Assembly: GCF_002286985.1 (NCBI RefSeq) | Contig: NZ_NSKC01000004.1 | Coordinates: 307,684-371,683 of the forward strand | Direction of reading: 5' to 3' | Source: Halorubrum salipaludis | Lineage (GTDB): Archaea > Halobacteriota > Halobacteria > Halobacteriales > Haloferacaceae | DNA length: 64,000 bases | In this document: positions 44,207-52,437 of the stretch, piece by piece | How positions within the stretch are numbered: position 1 is the first letter of the stretch | Layout: each line of letters begins with the position of its first letter | Position numbers and translations under genes: made by a program | The notes under the pieces: model-generated | What the model saw: only the letters and a program-made list of their open reading frames with translations | Databases searched by the model: none | Told to the model about the DNA's origin: nothing

Positions 44207-45391
44207 TCAGCCGACCGCGCCTCCGGTTACATCTCCACCTGAAACGATGGGCCTCTCATCTGGAGTTGCTTCTCCGTTGACGCCTCCGACGCCGACGCTC
44301 CCCACCTGTACCCCTCGCATCGCGACGGTCGTCCCCAGCACGTCGCCCGGATCGGCCTGTCCGGTCGCGATCAGCCGGACGTAGCCGAGGTACGGCACGC
44401 GGACGCGCGCGACTCCGGTCACCCAGTCGGCTCTGACCGGCGCCGCGAGGCCGTTCGCCTGATCGTACGCCCCGTTGTTATCGCCGAGTGTGATGAACCC
44501 GTCGTGGGGAGCGGGACAGTGGTTGAGATCGCCGCAGTCGGCGGCGCTGTGGTACCGATCGTCGGCCCGGTCGTACCAGTTCTCGCCCTCCTCCACGCGA
44601 AACATCGCCCGGTGGATGATCGGCGAGGCCGTCCGGCCGGGCGGCCGATAGATCACCACCGAGCCGTAGGACCCGAACGTTCGATAGTCGGCCTGCTCGC
44701 CGACCTCGTGGGTCACGACGCCGATGTCGTTGTCGGCGGCGTCGGGCGCAAGCCGCCCCGGCTCCGTGACGAAGACGAGGTCGCCGACCTCCATGTTCGG
44801 CTCCATGCTCCCGGACTCGACCGCGACCATCGGCGGCCACACGCCGCTGACGCCGAACAGGATCAGCCCGATCACGAGCACGATGGCGACGCTGGAAAGC
44901 ATCTCGCGGATCCACATCAGCGGTCCCTCCCTGTCGTGACGGAACCGGTACAGCACTCCCCCGTCTGAAGCCTTCTGATTCCCTCTCGGTTCGGGCTCCG
45001 GCTGGTTCGTTTCTAGTTCCGGGCGTCTCGCTCCGGTCACCTCCCGGTCCGCTTCGGTCGTCGCCCGGTCCGCTTCGGTCGTCGCCCGGTCCGCTTCGGT
45101 CGTCGCCCGGTCCGCTTCCGTCCCGTCGTTTCCGCTCCCGTCGCTCTCGGTCTCGTCGTTTCCGCCGCCGTCGCTTCCGGTCTCGTCGCCCGCTCCGACA
45201 GCCGCAGGATCGTCGGCAGCGCCTTCGCCGCTGTCGCGGTCGGATCCGCCGGTAGAGCCGTCACCGGCAGTGGGACCGTTTCCGGTAGCGGGGTCACTCC
45301 CGGCGGAATCGTCGCTCTCGACGTCGCTGTCCGCCGACCCGGTCTCCCGGTCGGGTCCGTCGTCCTCGCCCGACCGATCCCCTTCGTCCAT
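44207..45391 (-). CDS. sec11: Signal peptidase I (archaeal Sec11 type)
   Basis: A 394-residue protein. The N-terminal half (about 1-145) is a low-complexity acidic region with TTEADRA repeats (21-bp DNA period, 45043-45120). A membrane helix (about 160-183) precedes the catalytic Ser in VESGSMEPNM (about 193-202), followed by the His in PIIHRAM and the Asp in FITLGDNNGAYD, the Ser-His-Asp set typical of archaeal/ER-type signal peptidases. It removes signal peptides from exported proteins. A second, ORB-like sequence lies in its 3' coding end (44232). Confidence 0.88.
   Translation of the reverse strand: MDEGDRSGEDDGPDRETGSADSDVESDDSAGSDPATGNGPTAGDGSTGGSDRDSGEGAADDPAAVGAGDETGSDGGGNDETESDGSGNDGTEADRATTEADRATTEADRATTEADREVTGARRPELETNQPEPEPRGNQKASDGGVLYRFRHDREGPLMWIREMLSSVAIVLVIGLILFGVSGVWPPMVAVESGSMEPNMEVGDLVFVTEPGRLAPDAADNDIGVVTHEVGEQADYRTFGSYGSVVIYRPPGRTASPIIHRAMFRVEEGENWYDRADDRYHSAADCGDLNHCPAPHDGFITLGDNNGAYDQANGLAAPVRADWVTGVARVRVPYLGYVRLIATGQADPGDVLGTTVAMRGVQVGSVGVGGVNGEATPDERPIVSGGDVTGGAVG
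44232..44253 (+). other. ORB-like element inside sec11 3' coding end
   Basis: It reads tctccacctgaaacgatggg, then cc. The dyad agrees with the origin boxes, while the G-run is shortened. Confidence 0.55.
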
Positions 45392-45512
45392 TACGTTCGG
45401 GTTGACGGGTTTCGGTCATAAGCTTCCGGGTCACGTCGCCGCGGTCGGGGCCGATCTCGGGGAACCGACGGGCTCCGGAACCGTTTTGAGCCGCGCTCCC
45501 GTTTCGGATGTC

Positions 45513-47222
45513 GTGCCGCTGGAGTCGAACGCCCGGATCGTCAAGGAGCTCGCTAGACGCGGATACAACGCCGAACGCGAAGCGATCACCCTCCTGGCGA
45601 GCGCATCCGACTCCGCCGCCGCCGTCGAATCGGTCGTCGATCACGCCCCGGACGACGCCCTTCGTATCACCGCCGACCACGTTCGCGCCGTCACGGGCGA
45701 TCGGTCCGCTTCCGGCACCGATCCGACGGCTTCAGGTACCAACCCGACGGCTTCAGGTACCAACCCGACGGCTTCAGGTACCAACCCGACGGCTTCAGGT
45801 ACCGATTCTGCCGGCTCCACCGACTCCGACTCCGCCGATTCCGGAACCACCCGAACCCATAAATCCACTCCGAACCGAACCGGCGACGAAACGCCGTCTG
45901 CGACCTCTACAGCCCAATCTCCAGTCGAAACAGAGGGGTCTCCTTCGGACGCCGGATCCACCACCGACCACGACGCTGTCGACCCCCCCGCCGATCCCCC
46001 CCACCACGACCCCGACCTCCGAGAGCTGAGGATCGGCAACGACATGACCGGTCGGAGCACCGGAACGGGCGAATACGGGGACTTCGTCCAGACGTTCCGC
46101 GACCGCTACGAGCGGCTCTCGAAGGTGCTCCGCGGCCGCGTCAACCACCGCCCCGCCGAGGCGATCGCGGAGATGCCCGGCGGGAGCGACGCCGCGATGA
46201 TCGGGCTCGTCAACGACGTCCGATCCACGAAATCCGGCCACTGGCTCGTCGAACTGGAGGACACGACCGGAACGTTCCCCGCGCTGATCATGAAGGACAA
46301 GGGGCTCGCCGACCTCGTCGACGAGATCCTGATGGACGAGTGTCTCGCCGTCGAGGGGACGCTCGCGGACGACTCCGGCATCCTCTTCGCCGACTCGCTC
46401 CACTTCCCCGACGTTCCGCGAACCCACCGGACGGGGGCGGCCGACCGTCACGTGCAGGCCGCGCTGATCTCCGACGTCCACGTCGGCAGCGACGAGTTCA
46501 TGGCCGACGCGTGGAGCAGCTTCACCGACTGGCTCCACACGCCCGAGGCCGAGCCGGTGGAGTACCTGCTGCTCGCCGGCGACATGGTCGAGGGCGTCGG
46601 CGTCTACCCCGACCAGGACGAGGAGCTGGAGATCGTCGACATCTACGAACAGTACGAGGCGTTCGCGGAGCACCTCAAGGAGGTGCCGGCCGACACCGAG
46701 ATCGTGATGATTCCAGGCAACCACGACGCCGTCCGGCTCGCGGAGCCCCAGCCCGGGTTCAACGACGAGATCCGCTCCATCATGGACGTTCACGACGCCC
46801 AGATCGTCTCGAACCCAGCGACCGTCACCGTCGAGGGCGTCGACGTGCTGATGTACCACGGCGTCTCGCTCGACGAGGTGATCGCGGAGCTCCCCGAGGA
46901 GAAGGCGAGCTACGACGAGCCGCACAAGGCGATGTACCAGCTCCTCAAGAAGCGGCACGTCGCCCCGCAGTTCGGCGGTCACACCCGCGTCGCGCCGGAG
47001 GAGCGCGACTACCTCGTCATCGAGGACGTGCCGGACGTGTTCCACACCGGTCACGTCCACAAGCTCGGGTGGGGGAAGTACCACAACGTCCTCGCCGTCA
47101 ACTCCGGCTGCTGGCAGGCGCAGACCGACTTCCAGAAGTCCGTCAACATCGACCCCGACGCCGGCTACGCCCCCATCCTCGATCTGGACACCCTCGAGAT
47201 GACCGTCCGGAAGTTCGCGTAG
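45513..47222 (+). CDS. polB: DNA polymerase D small subunit (DP1, exonuclease)
   Basis: A 569-residue PolD small subunit, partner of the DP2 catalytic subunit. The N-terminal domain (about 1-65; ARIVKELARRGYNAEREAIT) binds DP2 by family knowledge. A long linker (about 65-175) has TASGTNP repeats (21-bp DNA period, 45723-45800). The OB-like domain GLVNDVRSTKSGHWLVELED follows, then the calcineurin-like 3'-5' exonuclease with ISDVHVGS, GDMVEGVGVYP, PGNHD and GHVHKLGWGKYH. GTG 45513 is the only good start matching conserved PLESNARIVKEL. It lies near the origin, as in other haloarchaea. Confidence 0.93.
   Translation: MPLESNARIVKELARRGYNAEREAITLLASASDSAAAVESVVDHAPDDALRITADHVRAVTGDRSASGTDPTASGTNPTASGTNPTASGTNPTASGTDSAGSTDSDSADSGTTRTHKSTPNRTGDETPSATSTAQSPVETEGSPSDAGSTTDHDAVDPPADPPHHDPDLRELRIGNDMTGRSTGTGEYGDFVQTFRDRYERLSKVLRGRVNHRPAEAIAEMPGGSDAAMIGLVNDVRSTKSGHWLVELEDTTGTFPALIMKDKGLADLVDEILMDECLAVEGTLADDSGILFADSLHFPDVPRTHRTGAADRHVQAALISDVHVGSDEFMADAWSSFTDWLHTPEAEPVEYLLLAGDMVEGVGVYPDQDEELEIVDIYEQYEAFAEHLKEVPADTEIVMIPGNHDAVRLAEPQPGFNDEIRSIMDVHDAQIVSNPATVTVEGVDVLMYHGVSLDEVIAELPEEKASYDEPHKAMYQLLKKRHVAPQFGGHTRVAPEERDYLVIEDVPDVFHTGHVHKLGWGKYHNVLAVNSGCWQAQTDFQKSVNIDPDAGYAPILDLDTLEMTVRKFA
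45918..45943 (+). other. ORB-like element inside the polB linker
   Basis: It reads tctccagtcgaaacagaggg, then gtctcc. The dyad and G-run match the left origin box closely. It is within the variable linker where coding constraint is weak. Confidence 0.65.
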
Positions 47223-47456
47223 CGGCTCTCGGCGATCCGTACTTCCAGCACCTCGTCCGACGATTGAAGTACCAACCCGCGGCCACCCCCGCCGTGACCT
47301 GACCGCGGTCCGCGGCGCACTGGGCGGGAGCGCGACGCACCGCCGCGGACGACCCAATCGGACTCGAACCCGCGCGTCGCCTGTTCGCCAGCGACGGTCC
47401 AGCTACCGACATGCTCGCTACCGACCCCCCGTCGCCGACCGCCACCACCGATACGA

Positions 47457-48089
47457 CTACCGATCGATCTCGACCCGACCGCTGGTCGCGCTGTTGAGCC
47501 GCTCCACCAGCGCCCCCACCTCGGCCACGGGGACCCGAAGCGCGAACCGCACGCGCTCGTCATAGTCGGCGTCGAACTCGACGCCGGACGACTCGATCAC
47601 GCCCCGCACGGTCCCGGAGTCGTCGTATTCGGTCTCCACGACCAGCCGCCGGTGCGGCCGCTCCTCGATCACGCCGGCCTCGTCGACCCCGTCTTTCACC
47701 GCCCGCGAGTAGGCGCGCGCGAGTCCCCCGACGCCGAGGTTCGTCCCGCCGTAGTACCGGGTCACCACCGCGACGACGTTCCGGATCTCGCGCTGCTGGA
47801 GCACGTTGAGCGCCGGCTTCCCCGCCGACCCGGTCGGCTCGCCGTCGTCCGAGGAGTACTCCCGAAGCATGACCTCGCTGCCGCGCGTCCGGGCGGAGGC
47901 CTCGCCCGCGGGGACCCGGTACGCCGGCACGTTGTGAGTCGCGTCGTCGTACTCGGCGCGGACGCGCTCGACGAACTCCTCGGCCGCCGCCACCGTGTCC
48001 GCCGGCGCGACGTGCCCGAGGAACTCCGAGCCCTGCACCTCGAACGTCGCCGTCCCGGACTCCGCGACGGTCAGGTACGTGTCGCTCAT
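47457..48089 (-). CDS. IMPACT/YigZ (UPF0029) family protein
   Basis: A 210-residue protein with the YigZ/IMPACT core: SDDGEPTGSAGKPALNVL (about 80-97) and VTRYYGGTNLGVGGLARAYS (about 109-128), plus a C-terminal ferredoxin-like domain (about 140-210). In eukaryotes IMPACT modulates Gcn2 kinase; in prokaryotes the function is unclear. It is coupled to the upstream membrane-protein gene by a four-base overlap. Confidence 0.9.
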   Translation of the reverse strand: MSDTYLTVAESGTATFEVQGSEFLGHVAPADTVAAAEEFVERVRAEYDDATHNVPAYRVPAGEASARTRGSEVMLREYSSDDGEPTGSAGKPALNVLQQREIRNVVAVVTRYYGGTNLGVGGLARAYSRAVKDGVDEAGVIEERPHRRLVVETEYDDSGTVRGVIESSGVEFDADYDERVRFALRVPVAEVGALVERLNSATSGRVEIDR

Positions 48090-48616
48090 GCGCGGGGACT
48101 TTGATCTTCTCCGTCGGTCGGTTCCCCGTCAGTCGCTTCTCCGTCGGTCGGTTCTCCGCCGGTCGCTTCGCTCCCGGCCTCCTTCACCCGTTCGACCACG
48201 ACGCTCGTCGGCGGCGCGAGTCGGTACAGCGCGAGGAACGCGACGACGCCGACGACCTCAGCGCCCTTGCCGACGATCGCAAGCGGGTCGCTCGCGAGCG
48301 CCGCGGCGGTCCCGCCACCGTGCCACCACGCGTAGCCGACGAGGAACGCCGCGAGGGTGCCGGCGCCGAGCGCGTACAGCCGCCGGTACTCGTCCGCGCG
48401 CAGGGTCGCGGCCGCGATCGCGACGGTGAACACGCCGCCGAGGAGGAACACGTAGGGCCGCGCGTCCGCGGGCTCGACGAGCCGCGGCCACGCCCACAGG
48501 AGGTGGACGGCCGCGCTCAGCGCCGCGGTCTGTGCCGCCACCGCCCGAAGCAGGCGTTTTCGGGTCGTGTCGCGCCCGGCGAACTCCCGGTCCGAACTGC
48601 TCTCGGTCGTGCTCAT
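48086..48616 (-). CDS. Membrane protein with repeated acidic tail, 176 aa
   Basis: Four hydrophobic helices (about 22-45, 55-73, 80-97 and 118-135) between a Ser/Asp N-terminus and an acidic C-terminus with GEPTDGEATDGEPTDGE repeats (15-bp DNA period). It overlaps the IMPACT-family gene by four bases. No named family recognised. Confidence 0.62.
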   Translation of the reverse strand: MSTTESSSDREFAGRDTTRKRLLRAVAAQTAALSAAVHLLWAWPRLVEPADARPYVFLLGGVFTVAIAAATLRADEYRRLYALGAGTLAAFLVGYAWWHGGGTAAALASDPLAIVGKGAEVVGVVAFLALYRLAPPTSVVVERVKEAGSEATGGEPTDGEATDGEPTDGEDQSPRA

Positions 48617-48641
48617 CGGGTCGCCTCCTCGGCTCGTCCGC

Positions 48642-49247
48642 TCATTCCCACGGGTGGTTCCCCCGCGCGTCGGGCCACAATGGGTACCAGTAGGACTCGT
48701 CGTCTTCGAGCCCGAGCTCCCCGTCGAGGACGGACTGGAGCTTGAACTCGACCTGCTGGTTCCGGTCGCTCGTCCCCTTCGGGGAGAACGGGTAGTACGC
48801 GCCGCGCCGGAACGAGTAGATCCAGTAGGCGTCGGTGCCGTCGCGCTCGAAGCCGAAGACGGCCGCGAGCAGGCGGGAGCCGAACCCCTCCTCGATGAAC
48901 TGGTCGGCCGCGAAGTGGATGCTCGTCACTAGGTCTTCGGGATCGTCGTCCTCCAGCACGAACCACTGGTAGCCGTGGTCGTCCTCGTGTCGGTGGAACC
49001 CGGTCCCGGTGTCGATCTCGCCGGCCTCCAAGATGGCCTCGACGGTCTCGACGGCGTCGTCGAATCGAGTGCTGTCGACGCCGGAGAAACACAGCGCGGC
49101 CTCGCCACAGTGGTCGTAGCCGAGGTCGGCCTCCATCGTCATGTACGCGGTCGACATCCCGAAGAGGTCCTCGGGGTCGGCCTCGCGGGTCGCGTCCGTC
49201 TCGGCGCTCGTCCCGAGCACGGCGCGGATCGTGTCGAAGATGCCCAT
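48642..49247 (-). CDS. pspAB: PspAB-like protein (PspA-associated)
   Basis: A 201-residue protein starting MGIFDTIRAVLGTSAETDAT. The core reads DLFGMSTAYMTMEADLGYDH, DHGYQWFVLEDDDPEDLVTS and AADQFIEEGFGSRLLAAVFG. This matches the archaeal PspA-associated protein PspAB, typically near htpX and linked to membrane stress. No htpX or pspA is present here, so the assignment relies on sequence only. Confidence 0.75.
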   Translation of the reverse strand: MGIFDTIRAVLGTSAETDATREADPEDLFGMSTAYMTMEADLGYDHCGEAALCFSGVDSTRFDDAVETVEAILEAGEIDTGTGFHRHEDDHGYQWFVLEDDDPEDLVTSIHFAADQFIEEGFGSRLLAAVFGFERDGTDAYWIYSFRRGAYYPFSPKGTSDRNQQVEFKLQSVLDGELGLEDDESYWYPLWPDARGNHPWE

Positions 49248-49320
49248 CTATGGCCACGGCTAGGCGACGCGGGGTTTAGGAGGTTTCCGTCGGGAGCGGG
49301 GACATCCCTCGCAGTCGACG

Positions 49321-50241
49321 CTACTCCTCAGACTCCTCCTCGACGTAGTCGAGATACGCCAGCACGCCGCGGGAGTTCAGGCTCGCGTCGGCCCTCGCGC
49401 GCTCCGGGTTCCAGAACTCCACGTCCCGGCTCGTCTCCACGAAGTGCTCGACAACGGCCTCGTCGTCGCCGAGTTCCTCGCGCTTCTCCCGGACGGCCTC
49501 CACCCACTCGACGTACGCCCGCTTCGCCTCGCCGATCAGCGACGGCTCGTACTCGCGCGGCCCGAAGTGGCCGAAACAGAGGTACTCGGGATCGATCTCC
49601 TCGATCGCCGAGAGGTCCCTGAGACACTGATCGAGGTCGAACTGCGGCGGCGGCGACGTGGGCCGGACCGTGTCGACCTCCGGGACGTAGATCCCGGCGG
49701 CGTCGGCGGTGAAGACGACGTCGTCGTCGGGCTCGTGGTAGAACGCGTGGTGCGGGGCGTGCCCCGGGGCCTCGTGGACGACGAGCTCGCGGTCGCCTAG
49801 GTCGATCCGATCCCCCTCGGCGAGCCCCGCGATGCGGTCCTCGGGGACGGGCGCGGGCTCGTCGTAGTACTGCCACTGGTCTTGCACCGCGGACTTCGTG
49901 CCGGTGACGAGCGCGCCCGGATCGACGAGGTGCCGGACTCCCTTCTCGGGAACGCGGACCTCGGCGTTCGGATAGCGCTCGGTCAGGTGGCCCGCGCCGC
50001 CCGCGTGGTCGAGGTGCGCGTGCGTGGGGAGGATCCACGCCAGCTCCTCGCGTCCGATCCCGATCTCATCGATCGTCTCGAACAGCGACTCGCGGTTCGC
50101 CCCCGTTCCGGTGTCGATCACGATCGGCCGATCGGCGTCGTACACGTAGACGGCCCCGTACTCGTCGGTGTCGAACATTCCGGTGTCGTGGACGTACAGG
50201 TCCGGCACCCCGCGGACCGCCTCGAACTCGCCTGCGTGCAT
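49321..50241 (-). CDS. Metallo-beta-lactamase fold hydrolase
   Basis: A 306-residue enzyme with THAHLDHAGG (HxHxDH, about 74-83), an APGHAPHHAFYH metal region, the Asp in VFTADAAGIY and CFGHFGP for the last His. It differs from the lactonase at 13485 and resembles the haloarchaeal MBL-fold hydrolases of unknown substrate (glyoxalase II-like). Acidic C-terminal helix. A strong standalone gene. Confidence 0.88.
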   Translation of the reverse strand: MHAGEFEAVRGVPDLYVHDTGMFDTDEYGAVYVYDADRPIVIDTGTGANRESLFETIDEIGIGREELAWILPTHAHLDHAGGAGHLTERYPNAEVRVPEKGVRHLVDPGALVTGTKSAVQDQWQYYDEPAPVPEDRIAGLAEGDRIDLGDRELVVHEAPGHAPHHAFYHEPDDDVVFTADAAGIYVPEVDTVRPTSPPPQFDLDQCLRDLSAIEEIDPEYLCFGHFGPREYEPSLIGEAKRAYVEWVEAVREKREELGDDEAVVEHFVETSRDVEFWNPERARADASLNSRGVLAYLDYVEEESEE

Positions 50242-50336
50242 GCGGGGACGACTCGCGCGCGACGCCTTTTAACGATCGGTCCGTTCGGTGGGAGCCCGTG
50301 GCGGACCCTTATGGTCGCTCCGTCCGAGGGATCCGT

Positions 50337-51302
50337 ATGCGCGTGCTCGTCACCGGCGCCACCGGCTTCGTCGGCAGCCGGCTGATCCCGGCGCTCCTCG
50401 ACCGCGGTCACGATGTGGTCGCCCTGGTCCGCGACGCCGACGGCTACGCCCCGCCCGCGGGCGTTCGCGTCGTCGAGGGCGACCTCCTCGATCCCGACAC
50501 CCTCCCGCCCGCGTTCGAGATCGGCGGCGACCCGGTCGACGCCGCCTACTACCTCGTCCACTCGATGGACGGCGGTCCGGGCTACGAGGAGCGGGACCGC
50601 AACTGCGCCCGGAACTTCGTCGAGGCGGCGTCGGCCGCTGGCGTCGACCGGATCGTCTACCTCGGCGGGCTCGGCGAGGACCGCGAGGACCTCTCCGAAC
50701 ACCTCCGATCCCGCCGCGAGGTCGAACGAATTCTCGGGACCGGCGACCCGGCGCTCACGACCCTGCGGGCGGCGATCATCGTCGGTGCCGGCAGCGCGAG
50801 CTTCGAGGTAATCTACGGCCTCGCGAGCCGGCTCCCGGTGATGACCACGCCGAAGTGGGTAGACACCCTCTGCCAGCCGATCGCGATCGACGACGTGGTC
50901 GGCTACCTCGTCGGCGTGGTCGAAGCGCCGGCGACCGCCGGCGACACCTTCGAGATCGGTGGCCCGAACGTGTTGACGTACGCGGAGATCCTCCGACGGA
51001 CTCGCCGCCAGCTCGGCCACAGGCTGCGGATAATTCGGGTGCCCGTGCTGAGCCCGGAGCTGTCCGCGAAGTGGCTCCGGCTGGTCACCGACGTGAATCC
51101 CTACCTCGCCCGGTCGCTCGTCGAGGGGCTCCGCAACACCGTGATCGTCGAGGACGACCGGATCCGGGACCTCATCCCGATCGACCAGACGCCCTTCGAG
51201 GTCGCGGTCGCGCGGGCGATCGACGAGATGAGTCGGTCCGAGGGCTCTGGGTCGGACGCGGGTGGGTCAGAGGCGATCCGGTCTGAGGGGTCGCGCTCGT
51301 GA
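50337..51302 (+). CDS. NAD(P)-binding Rossmann protein (NDUFA9/epimerase-like)
   Basis: A 321-residue atypical SDR. The NAD-binding motif is VTGATGFVGSRLIPALLDRG (about 5-24), with VVEGDLLDPDTL and YYLVHSMDGG for the second half. The C-terminal region reads QPIAIDDVVGYLVGVVEAP. Similar proteins act as complex I-like or sugar nucleotide epimerases. Its ATG at 50337 is preferred over one 13 codons upstream. The stop overlaps the next gene by four bases. Confidence 0.85.
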   Translation: MRVLVTGATGFVGSRLIPALLDRGHDVVALVRDADGYAPPAGVRVVEGDLLDPDTLPPAFEIGGDPVDAAYYLVHSMDGGPGYEERDRNCARNFVEAASAAGVDRIVYLGGLGEDREDLSEHLRSRREVERILGTGDPALTTLRAAIIVGAGSASFEVIYGLASRLPVMTTPKWVDTLCQPIAIDDVVGYLVGVVEAPATAGDTFEIGGPNVLTYAEILRRTRRQLGHRLRIIRVPVLSPELSAKWLRLVTDVNPYLARSLVEGLRNTVIVEDDRIRDLIPIDQTPFEVAVARAIDEMSRSEGSGSDAGGSEAIRSEGSRS

Positions 51303-51967
51303 GCCGCAACTACGGCGAGACGTGGGTGTACGAGAGCCTCGTCGGCGGGATCCCCGGACTTGGCCTCTCTCGGACCCTCGCGGTCGCGATCCAGTTCGTC
51401 CTGTTCGAGGTCGGCGTGGTGGCGCTCGGCTGGTACTACGGGCTGTGGGACGCGGTCGTCGCCGGGTCCGTCGCCGTCGCGGTGGCGGCCGTCGGCAGCG
51501 TCGAGATGCACCGGCTCGGCGCGATCAACCGCGGGCTCCCGACGCCGCCCTCGCACAAGCGGCTGCTGTTCGGGTCGAGCATCGAGATCGTCCTCGGCGT
51601 GCTGGCGTTCATCGCCCTCCTCACGTACATGATCGCGTGGGACGGCGCGCTGATCGACCGGCTGTTCGGTCCGAACCCGCCGATTCCGGTCGTCTACCTC
51701 ACGCTGTTGATCCTCTGGGACCTCACCTACCGGATCGGCACCTCGTGGTGGAGCGCGGTCGTCGCGCTGTGGCGCGCGGTCCACGTCGATCTCCCTCCGG
51801 CGGCGACGTCGCGGGTCAGGCGGCTCGACGCGGAGAACGTCGCCTTCTCGGCGATCCAACTGTCGCTGGTTCCCTTCTTACTCGAAGAGCCGGTCCTGCT
51901 CGGGGCGGTCGTCGGGCACGTCCTCGCGGTCGCGATCGTCTGTTCCGCGGCGATCGCGCTGTCTTGA
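51299..51967 (+). CDS. Multi-span membrane protein coupled to the epimerase-like gene, 222 aa
   Basis: It begins with GTG overlapping the previous stop (GTGA). Five to six hydrophobic helices occur, including AIQFVLFEVGVVALGWYYGL, SIEIVLGVLAFIALLTYMI and VVGHVLAVAIVCSAAIAL. It resembles a haloarchaeal DUF7530-type family, assigned with caution. Coupling to the oxidoreductase suggests a shared process, perhaps in lipid or isoprenoid modification (inference). Confidence 0.7.
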   Translation: MSRNYGETWVYESLVGGIPGLGLSRTLAVAIQFVLFEVGVVALGWYYGLWDAVVAGSVAVAVAAVGSVEMHRLGAINRGLPTPPSHKRLLFGSSIEIVLGVLAFIALLTYMIAWDGALIDRLFGPNPPIPVVYLTLLILWDLTYRIGTSWWSAVVALWRAVHVDLPPAATSRVRRLDAENVAFSAIQLSLVPFLLEEPVLLGAVVGHVLAVAIVCSAAIALS

Positions 51968-52052
51968 GCGCAGATCGGTCGCGACCTAGCGACGAGTGAT
52001 GGGCTGAGTCAGGAACCTACCGGAGCAGAGAAAGAGGCCGCGAACCGCTCGT

Positions 52053-52226
52053 TCACTCGCCTTGCAGCTCTTGGAACTTGTCGAGGAGTGCCTCCGTGGA
52101 GTCGCCGGAATCGTACGTGAGCGATCCGGAGTACTCCGGCCGCTCGGCGTCGAAATCGGCGTCGACTTCGCTGGTCTTCTTCTCGCGACGCTCGTGCTCG
52201 GCCTCGTCATAGGCACCCATTGACAT
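52053..52226 (-). CDS. DUF5786-family small acidic protein, 57 aa
   Basis: It starts MSMGAYDEAEHERREKKTSE and has SGSLTYDSGDSTEALLDKFQ towards the C-terminus, matching the DUF5786 family. Two in-frame ATGs exist (52226 and 52220); the promoter fits either. It is highly acidic and probably cytosolic. Function unknown. Confidence 0.82.
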   Translation of the reverse strand: MSMGAYDEAEHERREKKTSEVDADFDAERPEYSGSLTYDSGDSTEALLDKFQELQGE

Positions 52227-52253
52227 GGTACACCTTCGCTTAGAAACTATCAG

Positions 52254-52262
52254 TATTATATG
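52254..52262 (-). promoter_or_regulatory. TATA box of the DUF5786 gene
   Basis: On the reverse strand it reads catataata, about 28-36 bases before the ATG at 52226. Confidence 0.65.
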
Positions 52263-52437
52263 TGTCGGTGAATTGTCTCCTCCGCGAAACGTTCGTCGAC
52301 CGATCCCCGGCCGAGACTGATCGCCGGACGGGGGCGTTCGCCGAGGAAACTGACCGACGGACGGGATCCGCGGGAGACTCGGGGGGTGGGGTCTCTTCCA
52401 CCGGAACCGATTAACCCCGCCGTGCGGTAGCACCGGC

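Noticed and set aside
52388..52410. ORB-like ggggtctcttccaccggaac upstream of the DUF5784 gene
   Set aside because: The dyad is present, but the G-run is on the wrong side relative to the origin boxes, and the AAAC core is absent.
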